Origin: Morella rubra
Taxonomy: Eukaryota; Streptophyta; Magnoliopsida; Fagales; Myricaceae
Assembly: GCA_003952965.2 (NCBI GenBank)
Contig: CM025856.1
Span: 7,965,908-8,029,907 of the forward strand
Length of the DNA: 64,000 nt
Direction: 5' to 3'
Translations under genes and position numbers: made by a program
Shown here: positions 1 to 12,100 of the stretch, piece by piece
How the letters are laid out: each line of letters begins with the position of its first letter
Position numbering within the stretch: the first letter of the stretch is position 1
The notes under the pieces: generated by a model
What the model was told of the DNA's origin: nothing
Databases searched by the model: none
The model's input: only the letters and a program-made list of their open reading frames with translations

Positions 1-653
1 TCACTCTGGAGTGAGAGTAATGGTGATCGAAATTGAAAATGGAAAAAGGAAAGGATCATTTTTGAGAAAACTCAGTCTTTTCATTTACTTTCTTATTCTG
101 TTGAGATTTTATTATTGAATGGGTTTCTTTAATATCTTTTATCCTATCTGCTATTCTGTTGTATTAACCGCTGGCTTTACTGAGTCATTTGGACTCACCG
201 TTGTTTGTTAAATTCTTTTAGCAGATGTCTAAAATATGTTTAGGTGAGTTTACAAAGGCCATACGACATGGATGAACCATTTTGGTGTTATCATTTCGTG
301 TCTATGTCATTAATGATTTAGATGTTCTAATGGAAGACCGGGGTCATAGGTGGATTACCCTAAACTCGAATGACTATGTCAGCATGTCCAACAAACTTAA
401 GTGATTCTGATGGCAAAGAGTAGAGGTTTTATGTTTTCTTAGTTTTTCTGCTGCAGTTTTCTTTTTAGTATGTACATTATAGAAAGTGGATCCTCTTTTG
501 TAATACCTCGATATTAATAAAAGGTCCTTCGTGTGTTTTGCTTAGTATCTTGTTGCTTTGTCGATCGTCCCATAGGCCGTAACCTCAGTTTTAATAGCTT
601 GTGTCCATTACTATAAGATAACGCTTGAGATCTTCACGGTCCGGGCCATTACA
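1..653 (+). mobile_element. Possible LTR fragment (3' part)
   Basis: No coding potential is seen. The stretch around 180-235 (GAGTCATTTGGACTCAC) and the end around 640-653 (GGTCCGGGCCATTACA) resemble the middle and the CA terminus of long Ty3/gypsy LTRs, and a polyadenylation-like segment lies near 505-525. No primer-binding site follows and the other end is outside the window, so this is a weak, pattern-based call. Confidence 0.28.
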
Positions 654-899
654 CTTTCCCAGCATTTGGTCCCAGTTGTTTATCCTTGATTTTGACTGTC
701 TTGTTTGTTTCTGTGGTTGTCCTTATGTGAGTTAAGTGAATTTTAAATGATGTTTGCAAATGAGATCTTCAGGTAGACCATTTCTTTACATGCTTAATAA
801 ATGACTACAAAAATATTTAAAGTGATGTGGCTGCTCATTGTTTAATATATACACATGGCTATGTTGATGCTGAAATTATTTTTTGTTGCCAATACTCTT
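654..899. other. Intergenic, nothing recognised
   Basis: AT-rich sequence between the LTR-like fragment and the repeat array. I see no gene, motif or terminal repeat in it. Confidence 0.5.
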
Positions 900-2400
900 G
901 CCAAATCCTCTCAAAATATGAAATTTCTTGTGACATATTATCATTTAAAAATTGTCTTATATTTAATATAGAATAGAACAATGCTAACTTAATTGTAACT
1001 TTCAATTATTGGAATTACTAGGTTTCTTTAGGGACGTCTTCAAGTGGGAAATTGAGTTGGCCTATTTAACTTATTAGCGAAGGTAAGTAGATAGAATTGT
1101 TAAATCCTCTCAAAATATGAAATTTCTTGTGACAGATTATCATTAAAAAATTCTATCTTATATTTAATATAGAACACTTGAATGCTAACTTAATGTTAAC
1201 TTTCAATTATTGGAATTACGAGGTTTCTTTAAGGACATTTTCAAGTGGGAAATTGAGTTGGGCTATTTGGCTTATTAGCGAAGGTAAGTAGATAGAATTG
1301 CCAAATCCTCTCGAAATATGTAATTTATTGTGACATATTATCATTTTCTGTCTTATATTTAATATAGAACACTTGAATGATAACTTAATTGTAACTTTCA
1401 ATTATTGGAATTACCAGGTTTCTTTGGGGACATCTTCAATTGGAAAACTAAGTTGGCCTATTAGCGAAAGTAAGTAGATAGAATTGTCAAATTTTCTTGA
1501 AATATATAATTTATTGTGACATATTATCATTTAAAAATTATGTCTTATATATAATATAGAACACTTGAATGCTAACTTAATTGTAACTTTCAATTATTGG
1601 AATTACCAGGTTTCTTTGGGGACATCTTCAATTGGGAAACTGAGTTGGATTTGGCTTATTAGCGAAAAGTAGATAGAATTGTCAAATCCTCTCGAAATTG
1701 GTGACATATTATCATTTAAAAATTCTGTCTTATATTTAATATAGAACACTTGAATACTAACTTTCAATAATTGGAATTACCAGGTTTCTTTAGGGACATT
1801 TTCAAGTGGGAAATTGAGTTGGGCTATTTGGCTTATTAGAGAAGGTAAGTAGATAGAGTTGTCAAATCCTCTCGAAATATGAAGTTTCTTTTGACATATT
1901 ATCATTTCAAAATCTTATACTTAATATAGAACACTTGAATGCTGATAAATTGTGAGTCTTGTGACATACTCATGTCTTCTTTAATTGGACTAAAATAACT
2001 TTCCACAGGGGGGACAAGAGCAGAACTGGCTTATATGTTCTTACTAAGAGCTAACTCTGGAAAATGCAGATCTGAATATGCTTAATGCTTCTTAATAAGA
2101 AGAACTAACTTAATGCTAACTTTCAATTATTGGAATTACCAGGTTTCTTTGGGGACATTTTTCAGTGGGAAATTGAGTTGGGCTATTTGGCTTATTAGCG
2201 AAAGTAAGTAGATAGAATTGTCAAATCTTCTTGAAATATGAAATTTCTTGTGACATATTATCATTTAAAAATTCTCTCTTATCTTTAGACCTGAAAAATG
2301 CTAACTTTCAATTATTGGATTTACCAGGTTGTTTTGAGGACATCTTCAATTGGGAAACTGAGTTGGCCTATTTGACTTATTAGCAAAAATAAGTATTTCT
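900..2400 (+). repeat. Tandem array of seven ~0.2 kb units with exon-like cores
   Basis: Seven diverged copies of a unit of roughly 180-200 bp lie head to tail, interrupted around 1945-2105 by unrelated sequence. Each unit has a branch-point-like CTAAC, a TTACCAG acceptor-like site (ACTAG and ACGAG variants in copies 1 and 2), a core beginning GTTTCTTT, then GCGAA and a GTAAGTA donor-like site. Cores start at 1022, 1223, 1418, 1610, 1784, 2143 and 2328. Four are exactly 61 nt; one is 9 nt shorter and another has lost a whole codon. In one frame the core reads VSLGTSSIGKLSWPIWLISE; the first and last copies carry a stop and the last two-to-three donors are variable. No protein family was recognised. 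It could be a duplicated exon plus intron, or a plain satellite that resembles one. Confidence 0.85.
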
Positions 2401-2786
2401 ATCTTGTACACATTCCTATGATATTGCTCTTTTATGGGTATGAGTAATAAATAACTTCTTGTTCTTTTATGGGTATGAGTATAAGACATTCCTATGATAC
2501 ACGCCTAATTATTTAGACCATTACAAGTTCTTGTTTATATATATAGTTGGTTTGAGTACAAAGAACTTCTGAAATTATATATACATTTCTGAATTATATA
2601 TAATAGTGATTAATGTAGCAACTTTAAAGTTCAAATTTGACTGGTATTTTGTCTATTTTGAGTGAAGGCAATTAACAAATATATTTATGTATATCTCTCC
2701 TTTTTGTGTTTTACAGCTTAAAAAAGAAGCTAAATTTGATCTTTTTGGTTGCTTATGGCAAAATCTCGTTGTTTATGTCTATGTAG

Positions 2787-5700
2787 ATGGTGAAAGTATT
2801 TATGCACTAGGAAGGGAGGATGAGTTTTGTTTATGGAACTTACATTGGAGGGGAAGTGGCAGAAGCTGGACGGTTTGACCCGGACTATTTTTCCGTTACT
2901 CATCGTGAAAGTTTGTGAAGGAGGATTTGAAATATCATGAACCGATGGATTTATGGTGCAAATTTGATAGGGAGCCATTTGAGTGCAGATCAACTCACTC
3001 AAAAATGACGCTGATGTTTTGAAGATCATACAGCATATTGAAAAAGATGGTCATGACGCTTTGAGGATTTTTGTAGATCACAGAACCAACGTGCCAGAGG
3101 AGGTACCTTTAGAACCTCCCCAGTTGACTACAGCTGAGGTTGCTGATGATGAAATTGTTAATAAATCACCCTTGGAGGAAGGGGAAGAGCTTCTTGATCA
3201 ATGGCTACACGGAATATTTGAGGATTCTGTTGATGAAGAACGGGTATTTGGTGCTGTTCATGATGATGGTCAGCGAGATGACCCTGAGGAGTTGGATGAT
3301 ATTAGGTTGGATAGAGAGTTGAGTGACTTTGAAGAATTTGATTGCAAAGATGCAGAGTTGTTTGGGGACACACCACGTGTGGATACTGAGGCAGTGCATA
3401 GCGCAGTAGGTAAGGATCAAGAAAAGGCTCGAGGGAAGCGGCCTATTGTTGATGAGGAGGATGCGGACACTAATCAGCAACATGGTGATGTGCGTGCTAA
3501 AGCTATGAAGGCTTCTATGGCATGGTTTGGCCATGGGTCTGTGTGTGGAGCTGATGTGGAGGAGCCAATGGTTTTAGATACTGAGGTATCTAAAAGCACT
3601 AGTGAAGGTAATGACTCTAACAGTGATGGCCCCAATAGGGGAAAATCTCAGGAGTTCCATGAAGAGGAGTTAAAGAGCAGGGTCCACTTGGAAAGGCGGC
3701 TGAAGTTTAGGGATTTCGAAGTATTTAAGGAGGCTTTAAGGCTATTTGGAATTCAAAGACATTTTGATTTTAAGTACATTAAGAATGATAAGCTAAGGGT
3801 CACTGCAGTTTGTAAGAGGGCATGTAGCTGGAAAATACACGCGTTATTCATGTACCATAAAGATGTTGTGCTGATCAAACACTTTCAGCCCACACATAAA
3901 TGCAGTGCGCATCACAAGAACACAAAGTTGGACTACAAATTCACGGCTGCACATTATTTGGAGATGATAGGGGATAATCCTAATATCCCACCTACAGCTT
4001 TGGCTGGGCATATACGGAGGGACTTCCATGTTTGTATTTCAAAGAATCACGTCTATCAAGCAAAGAAGTTAGCATTGGAGATGATCTACGGGAAACACGC
4101 TGATCAATACAAGTATGTGTACGACTACTTCGAGGCCTTGACTCAGTGGAATCCTGGGACTTGTGTGAAAGTCCACAGAGAAGGTCAGCATTTTCAGCAT
4201 ATCTATGTGCACCTTGACGCCTGCAAATGAGGCTTCTTGGCTAGATGTAGACCTGTTATTGTGTTAGATGGTTGCCATCTAAAGGGACCCTTCGGCGGAC
4301 AGTTGCTTTGTGCAGTGGGAAAAGACGAGAACGACGAAATGTATCCATTTGCATTTGTTGTTTGTAAGGTGGAACGTCGTTGTTCGTGGGTGTGGTTTAT
4401 TGAGAATTTAATGGAAGATAATGCAAACGAGCGTGCTTGGACATGGATGTCAGACTGGCAAAAGGTAACACTTAAACTCACACCACCTGTTGGATGAAAT
4501 GTTTGTTGATTTAAGTCTTCTATTTTTTACAGGGTCTGTGGGAGTCACTGGAGGCTTTGGTCCCCAATGAAGAGCAAAGACATTGTGTTAGACACTTGCA
4601 TGTGAATGTCAAGTCCAATGGGTTTCGAGGCAAACCAGTTAAAGATGCATTGTGGAGGGCAGCTCAATCTTGTACCGAGGCAAGTTTCAAGCAGAACATG
4701 GAGGCTTTGAAGGGGGTGAGTAAGGGAGCTTATGAATACTTGGCGGAAATGGATCCAAAAGGATGGTCGAAGCATGCTTTCAGGACATCGAGTAAATGTG
4801 ACATTCTTCTTAGCAATATTGTCCAGACGTTTAATTCGTGAATCAAAGAGGCACGAGACAAACCATTGTTGACAAGGCTAGAAGTTATTAGAAGAATGTT
4901 GATGAATCATTTTAAACACAAACGGCAAGGAATCAAGAACGCCACTTGGGACATATGCCCTCGCATTCGTAATAAGCTCAAAAGGAACAAGAGCATGGTT
5001 GTCAATTGCTACAACAAGGCAGCGTATGAGGCAGCGTACTCTCATGTAATACATGCAATGCCAAGTGCTAATGTATGGCCGCAATCAGAATCAGGTCCAC
5101 TTCAACCGCCACTATGGAGGGTAATGCCTAGAAGGCCTAAGAAGGCTCAGGCTAGAGCAGATGACGAGCCACATGATAAATATCATGTGACAAGAAAGGG
5201 TCTTCTTGTCCGGTGTGATAAATGTTTAACGGTGGGTCACAATGCACGGTCTTGCAAAAAAACCAAAAATCCCAACCGAAGGATAAATCCGAAAAAGCGA
5301 TCCAAGAAAAAGGGTGGTGATGGCAGCCAAGGCCTTCTACTACATCTGCTGGTCAACCAGGGACTTCTACAAAAGCTGCTGGACAATCCAAGGGAAAAAG
5401 GAAGAAGGGTCAAACTCAGTAAGACACTAAAGCTGAAGGTGGGACACAGCCACAACTACGGAGATCACCACGCAAGCGGACTGTGACACAGCTGCCAGTC
5501 TATCCATTTATATCCAATGTTATGGTGATGTCTGTACAAAATAACTAATGTGTGTACTATTGGCATGTCCCAACTCTGTTATATACATATTGAGTATCTT
5601 TTTGTCTACAAAAGAATCAAGTTACTAATTAGCAATATGATGCTGTGGAAATCAAGTTACTAATCATATGCTATGGTTGTATTGCTATGTAGGATGTATA

Positions 5701-5883
5701 ACAACCCTCTCAGATGCAGCCCTCTCAACCACAAGCTTCTCAGCCATCACCGTCTCTGACACAACCCGTTCAGTTCTTTTAAAGACAAAAAGGAGCAGCC
5801 TACGCAAAAAGGGTGAAGGACAATCACAGCCAATCCTTTTGAGGCGATCTCCGCGGAAGAAGGGCAGAACTACAAAGAAGTGA
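2787..5883 (+). pseudogene. MULE (Mutator-like) transposase, degenerate
   Basis: Remnant of a MuDR-type transposase, which cuts and pastes its element at terminal inverted repeats. From the N-terminus: a PB1-like domain at about 2787-3060 (YGTYIGGEVAEAGRFDPD, later NDADVLKII), spread over three frames with a TAG at 2808; an acidic linker; a MuDR DNA-binding region; the DDE core (IVLDGCHLKGPFGG at about 4258, later MSDWQKGL); and a CCHC knuckle at 5214-5255 (CDKCLTVGHNARSC) before a basic RRSPRK tail. An intron at 4465-4532 is well formed. In-frame TGA codons lie at 4228-4230 and 4839-4841; the second replaces the Trp of FNSWI, and the usual ESFN Glu is Gln here. The SWIM zinc finger expected between NKSM and VNCYNKAAYEAAYSHV (near 5001) is absent. 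The frame breaks after about 5486. Not functional. Confidence 0.9.
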
Positions 5884-7040
5884 CCTAACATATAATGAAA
5901 AAACAAGTGTTTTTGGATTTGTAATGTTGTTGATATTTTATGGTTGCGGTAAATTTTAGATGTTAGGATCTGTCATGTAATTGGGTATGATGTGGGTATT
6001 TTTGAGACATTCTCATGAATGGAATGATGTGGACAGGTTTGTAAACCCTCTGATACTCACTTTGCATTTCCCCAATTACTTGATTTGGAGATGACATTAC
6101 CATTTTAGAAATGTGAATTGGAGATGCACTTCATCCTTTTTTGCACTTGCAAATGCAGATTTTCAAATGCATAGGTTGTTCATGCACTTGATCCCTTTTG
6201 CATTTGTAGATGTAGATTTTCAAATACATATGATATTGCAGATGCAGTTCTTCAAATGCACTTGCATTTTCCAGATTTATAGTGTACTTTAAAACCTTTA
6301 TTGTGCACTTGCAGAGATTTAGAAATGCACTTGCAGATGCAGAAATGCAGATGCACAGATTCTCAAATGCACTTGCACAGATTTATAGAGCAGATGCAGA
6401 TGCAGATTTATAGTGCACAGATTGATAATGCAGATTTATAGTGCAGATGCAGATGCAGATTGATAGTACTGTTTTAAATTGTCTATTTATTGAAAAAAAA
6501 AAAAGTAACAACACCTATTCACCCCCTTCTAGGTGTTCTTTAGGGTCTAAACCTTATTTTTCAAGTGCAGATGCAGATTTATAATGCACAGATTGAAAGA
6601 GCACAGCTTTATAGTGCACAGATTTTCAAATGCAATTTACCAGATTTATAGTGCACAGCAAATTGACTTAGCAATGTCATTCAAAAGTACAAAGTTATAC
6701 TGCACAGATTTATAGCGCATCCTTTTTGCATTTGCAGATACAGAAATATACTCAGCAAAGTCATTCAAAAGTTCAAAGCTTACCAATATAGTGTACTCAG
6801 CAAATTGCTTAATGGATGCGAAAATAATTGACATGTCAGAACACATATGGGAGGAGGGAGAGAGAGATTGAAACATTACATCAAATTTTGGAATATGATT
6901 GACTAAACATTACATCAAGAGAAACTACAACGTCATTCAATGTCATTCAGTGTCCAATGACACATTACATCAAAACGATTACAAATTCTCATACCGACAT
7001 ATTTTTACAAATTACATCAAAACTACAATTCCATAATCCT
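5884..7040. repeat. Degenerate TGCAGATGCAGATTTATAGTGC array
   Basis: Between the transposase and the GRF pseudogene, about 6110-6480 and 6560-6760 are built from imperfect reiterations of a word like AAATGCACTTGCAGATGCAG followed by ATTTATAGTGCACAGATT. The two blocks are separated by a poly-A run and a short unrelated piece (6492-6558). Another loose repeat of ACATTACATCAAA runs from about 6875 to 7020. No gene is seen. It probably arose by slippage inside the MULE. Confidence 0.7.
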
Positions 7041-7232
7041 ACTGTGATTAAGAACAAAGCAACAGAAATACGCAGCCAAAGAACATCCAGGAACCCAACA
7101 ATCTAGCCTTAAGTCGCCTCTTCGTTGCCTTCTGTTTAAGGAGCTGCTCCTGAAGAACTTGCACTTGCTTCTCTAAGATCTTCACTTCACCCTCTGAGAT
7201 ATTGACTTTGTCCTCTGAGATCTTCACTTTAT

Positions 7233-7288
7233 CCTTTAAAATCTTCACCTTCCTCACCATCCTTTAAAATCTTCACCTTCCTCACCAT
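7233..7288. repeat. Exact 28-bp tandem duplication
   Basis: Positions 7233-7260 and 7261-7288 are identical. The duplication lies inside the second exon of the GRF pseudogene and, not being a multiple of three, puts a stop after the first copy. Confidence 0.95.
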
Positions 7289-7361
7289 GCCAGCAAGAGT
7301 ATCTTCCCCATATACAACAGGAGCGGGATCAATCCATTCAAAATAATTACAAGCCAAATGT

Positions 7362-8367
7362 CTATGGAATCAAAGATAAATGAATGAACAATACTGGAAC
7401 TCCAAATACATTCAAAACACAGAAACTCTAACCTATCACATGCAAAACTGCTTGCAGAAAGCCATATCATGTCTGCAATCAATATTCAAAATGAAGTAAA
7501 ATCCAAGCTCTCGTTGAAGAAACAGGTCTGATAAGTCATATTAGAAGGCAAATTCTATAGTATTGACTAGCATATTAGAAGGCAAAATCAGAAAAAAAAA
7601 AAATAAAGAAACAAAGTTCCTTTGTTGTATTCACCAGAGATGGAATTTATCATGCAAACTGCTTGGCTAAATCATGATCGGGTATATTATATTCAGTCAC
7701 TAGAAAGGCATGTAGGTATATATTATAGTAGAATCACAATTTAGGTGTACAATGATAACTAATTTGAATACTTAAAGTTATCTAGGTGTACTTGTATCTA
7801 ATGGGATCATGAAATCTTCCAAAATCACAATTTGAAGCAATGACATAGAGAGAAGCCAATGGCTGTACATCAAGTGAATTCCATGCAGCAATCATAATAT
7901 CCATCCAATCAATTCCCAAAGTCTTCCAAATCTCATGATGATAGGGAATGTGCCTCCAGGTTAAACTTAACGACCTTCACCAACTTAGCTTAATTGTCTC
8001 ATAACTTTAAACTATAAGGTAATTAAACAATTGCTAGAGGCAATTAGTTCCAAATTAACTATCCTTGGGGTTTGTATCTAACCATTCGAACAATTCCCAT
8101 ATCTGCCACCAATTTCAAAATTAGTTCCAAATTAACTTTCCTTATAACTGGGGTTTGTATCTAACACTCGAACAGTTCCCATACAATTTTAAAACTACCA
8201 TGGGACATAAAAAGCTACTAAAGGAACAAGAGTTAAAAATACCATGCACAGCTAGAATCAAAAGTTTCTAACATGAAAGCTATCTGCCTATGCAAAACCT
8301 TAAATCTCCCTTTCTTTCAGCTTCACAATTCAGAACATAAACTCAAAGATATGCATTGGATGCTAAC
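7362..8367 (-). other. Intron of the GRF pseudogene
   Basis: On the minus strand the segment begins GTTAGC and ends TTCCATAG, so it has GT-AG borders. It contains short local repeats such as AACAATTCCCATA (about 8095 and 8175) but no gene. Confidence 0.6.
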
Positions 8368-8929
8368 CTGGCCACTTGAGTAACGCGGGCAGCCAAAAAA
8401 TCTTCTGTCCGGATTCCCCGACCCTCTGTCCTGCTTGTCCTTATTTGAGCTTTGATGCCATAGAAGTAAAGACGTGCGGCTTCGTCAACCTCCACTTCCA
8501 ATGATGACACTTCCTGCCTGCCATTGCTAACAGAAGAGGATGATGGGCTTCTCATTGCCCCTTCCTGCCTTTGTTTCTTATAGATCGACAAGCCTTAGGG
8601 GATTTTGGAGAGAACAGCAGTGACCATGCAGATTTGGGGATTTCAGGCTTAGGGTTCTTCCAATGACTGTGTCTTCAATTGGGATTTTGGGGTTACGGGT
8701 GTGAAAAGGAGAAAAAGGGAGATTTTGGAGCTTCAAGAGTGACTACGCAGATTTAGGGACTTCGGGCTTTGGGTTCCTCGAATAGTTGTTTGTGTCTTCA
8801 ATTGGGATTTTGGGATTAAGGGTGTGAAAGAGAATTTGGGGGCTTCAGGGGGTTTATTTGGAATTTTTTGAGGCACATTACACATGGCTTTTCATTTACT
8901 ATTTTCGATTTTTATTTAAACTTGAGAAC

Positions 8930-9099
8930 CAATTCCACGTGTAAGCTGTTAGCCACATGTGTATTTCCGTCCATCAAGTTGACGGCAGGATCTGTTTGGG
9001 ATCGAGACTAAACCCCAAGGATATTTTTAGGAAAAATCATATCCCGAGAACCAATCTGGAAAAAGGTAAAACCTCAGGGACGTACGGAGCAATTTAGCC
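8930..9099 (-). repeat. MULE terminal repeat (right end)
   Basis: Read on the minus strand the element begins GGCTAAATTGCTCCGTACGT and continues with CCCTGAGGTTT and GGGGTTTAGTCTCGATCCC, the recognisable end of a MULE group common in dicots. It abuts CACTA sequence at 9100. No matching left end was found in 1-2786, so the element may start outside the window or have lost that end. Confidence 0.7.
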
Positions 9100-9105
9100 G
9101 AATAT

Positions 9106-12100
9106 AAAAGAAGGGAAGATAATGGGTGTGAAGAGTCACGACTCATATGTCTTGTAGCAGCAATTGTTACCGACAATGATACGCGGGTTGTTAGGAAACG
9201 AAATGTGTACAGCATTGACTGAGCTGAGTTTATTCTTCAAAGACTTGTGCTTAAGAATAATACATTTAGACGTTGTGGACCAATTAGAGAAGGACATCAG
9301 AATGATTCTTTGCAAATTGGAACATATATTCCCTCAATCATTTTTACTATTATAGTTCATTTAGCCGTTCATTTACCTCAGGAAGTGAAACTTGCGGTCC
9401 TGTTCAATTTCGGCGGATATATCCAATAGAGAGGTACATGGGAAAGATGAAGCATTTCATCAAGAACAGGGCATGGTTTGAGAGCTCCATAGTAGAAAGT
9501 TATGTTTTAAATGAACGTCTAACTTTTTGCTCAATGTATCTTGGTATGGTTAAGACAAGATTCAATAGAAAAGACTGGAATTATGCCGACATGGATGATC
9601 GAACAACTCTGTTTTGTCATCTTTCTGTATTCGCTCAACATGTTCGCCCACTGGGAGCTAGTAGGGGTCACGATTTAAATAGAAAGGAATTTACAAAAGT
9701 GCAGTGGTACGAACTCAAAAACTGTTCGGAAATCGGCCAACATATAGAGTAAACGCATTGTACAATCGTTGCTCATTTAAACACTTATCAATTCGTGATA
9801 TTTTATTTTATTATAAAATATCTTATGTGTTTATAATGAGTACTTGGAAGAGATGAGGAGGCAATCGCCAATAAATATTAATAGGAGGCACAAAGAAGGA
9901 TCTCCGTTATGGTTTAGAAATCGGGTATTTATTTTATTTCGTCTCTATTATATGTTCCATGTTTATAAATCTTTCTTATTTATTCTCATTAACACATGTT
10001 TATTATTTTAGATTCAAACTATGCACAATGAAATTTCAAGCTTGGTGTCGAATGATTTGTATGCATTAGCACCTAATCCGAATCAACAAGCACTTTGTTA
10101 TTCTGGGTGTGTAGTGAATTGAGTTAGGTTTCACACGATCCTTCATGAACAGTTTCATAGTACTTCGAATAATGGCGTGGTTGTTTGGGGGACCATGCTG
10201 GGAAAGACGTTGTTTTTATGACCAAGTCGTGGAGATTTACGCATTGCGTTATTTGCGCCAGAATTTAGTTTATTTACTCAAATGTGATTGATTTGACTTG
10301 AGTACTCAAAACTTAGGTCTTGATAAAAGTGGTCAATTTGTTAGTATTAACACATCCTGAAAATGGCACAAAGACGACTCGTTCATGCTAGCGTCTTAGG
10401 GGACTCAAGTGTTTTATATCAATGAAATGAAATTGGGCGGTCACTGGAAGATTGTTCAAAAGATTACCCTTAGAAACATGTATGATATTCCACCTATTAA
10501 AGAGGAAGCTAGTGAGGATGGAGAAGGACCGCCGAATCGTGAATCATACGAGGAGAATGAGCCTATTGAGCTTATTGTGGACTTTAACTCCTTTGACATG
10601 ATCCCGTTGACTAGAAATGACTTCGAGACTTATGTGTCGGTAATCGATGAGAGTGGTCCATAACAGCGTGAAATAGAAGAAAGCGATGATCCCTCAAACT
10701 CGTTCAATAATGATTCTAGTAATTCTAAAGAATATAACTTCGAAGACTAAAGTAATTTTATCATTGCAATTTACTTTGCATTTATATTTTACATTCATTT
10801 TGAGTTACATAATTAATTGTGTTTTTTTTCACTAACATTGACTTATTTGGTCACATGACGACGTCATGATAGCAAGAGGAAAACGCTTTTAGTGCGATTA
10901 ATCAAGCGAAAGTCTCCTAATACACCAGCCCCTCAGGCCAATCTAGGCACCAAAGTAGTGTGCATGTAAGTATCTTACCCCGATTTTGATTAAATATTAT
11001 GAATTTTATATTTCTATGCTAACTGATTTTTAAATTTATATTCTTCCTTTGTAGCGATGTCCAGGATCAAGCACAGAAGGGTAGTACGTGCGAGATTACA
11101 TTACACAAGGCTTGTCATGGAGGAAAGTGATTGTCCATATCTTCGATGCTCTCAAGTCATATTTGTGCGCTCATTCGAACATGTCCCATTTCAGACGACA
11201 AAGTGGAGGGAAGTCCCTGATCAGGTTAAATCATACGTGATGAACCGAGTTTTGTTAGTATAATTTATTAAATTTTAATTGTGCAAACTTTTATACTACT
11301 AACTGTTATATATGTTAAGGATGATTTCTAACTAGATTATGACCGACTCGAGGATCGCATTACTATGACGTCTACGATGAACACAGCGTACATGACGCAT
11401 AGAAATAGAATGTGCATATAGGTATTTTAATATGCACATTGGATATTTGTTTTGGTATACAAAAAAATTTAGAAACTGATGAGATTAATCCTCTGTTGCT
11501 GTATACAAGACGCATACTAATAAGGATGGCAAATGGATATCAGAAGATGCATGGGAAAATTTCGTGAGTTGTAAAATTGCAACTTCGAAAAATTAACTTA
11601 CTTGTTCTCTTTATTGATTCTGAGAATTCTTCAATAATCTTTAGGTTCTTGTCGATCTTACAATCTCGAGAGTTACACAATTGCAGCCCATGTATTCTGC
11701 CTCCTTCCTCCCCACGCTCACAACTGTAGTAGGGTTTTAGAAGTTCTGATGACCAACTCTGAAACTAACAATTAGGATAGACTATCTCATAGCTATCTTA
11801 TATATGAAAACCTGAGTTGTGATAATACGTGGGATCGTTAGAGATCTCGGCCGTAAGATCATATGGAAAAACTCTTTTTTCATTAACTCCCTTATATTCT
11901 TTTATTCCGAATTTTAAGCTTTTACTAATTATAATCATGTACGTCAACATATTACATTCACCCCCAAGAATTTGAGATTGATTTGTGAAATCCCTTTTGC
12001 TAACAATTATAAAGTATTTATTTATCCTTCCACTACACTATATTCCATATGAGCTAATAGACCGGAATATTATCATTGATAAAATCTCTAACACATATAA

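Larger units (their letters stand above)
7048..8555 (-). pseudogene. GRF-type zinc-finger protein gene, broken, carried in MULE
   Basis: Exon 1 (8555 down to 8368) starts MRSPSSSSVSNG and reaches YGIKAQIRTSRTEG; after a one-base frame slip it continues GNPDRRFFGCPRYSSGQ, the signature of zf-GRF (a CxC pair, then GRRFxGC, then C..F.W.D). A GT donor follows. Exon 2 (7361 down to 7048) has an AG acceptor, then LACNYFEWIDPAPVVYG, a heptad-like coiled coil (KVKILKDKVKISEDKV) and a hydrophobic tail (SWMFFGCVFLLLCS) like the C-terminal anchor of small plant GRF proteins. The first CxC cysteines appear lost (LYFYG). The exon phases do not match, and a 28-bp tandem duplication shifts the frame again. 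It converges on the transposase and ends near the MULE terminus, so it is probably a passenger or second gene of that MULE. Confidence 0.75.

Noticed and set aside
900..2400. Repeat array as a possible CRISPR
   Set aside because: Units are about 200 bp and diverged along their whole length, without short identical repeats and unique spacers; the genome is a plant nuclear one.
2983..4230. 415-residue open frame as a complete gene
   Set aside because: It begins at a GTG within a PB1-like domain and stops in the middle of the MULE transposase core; the continuation after the TGA shows it is one part of a larger pseudogene.
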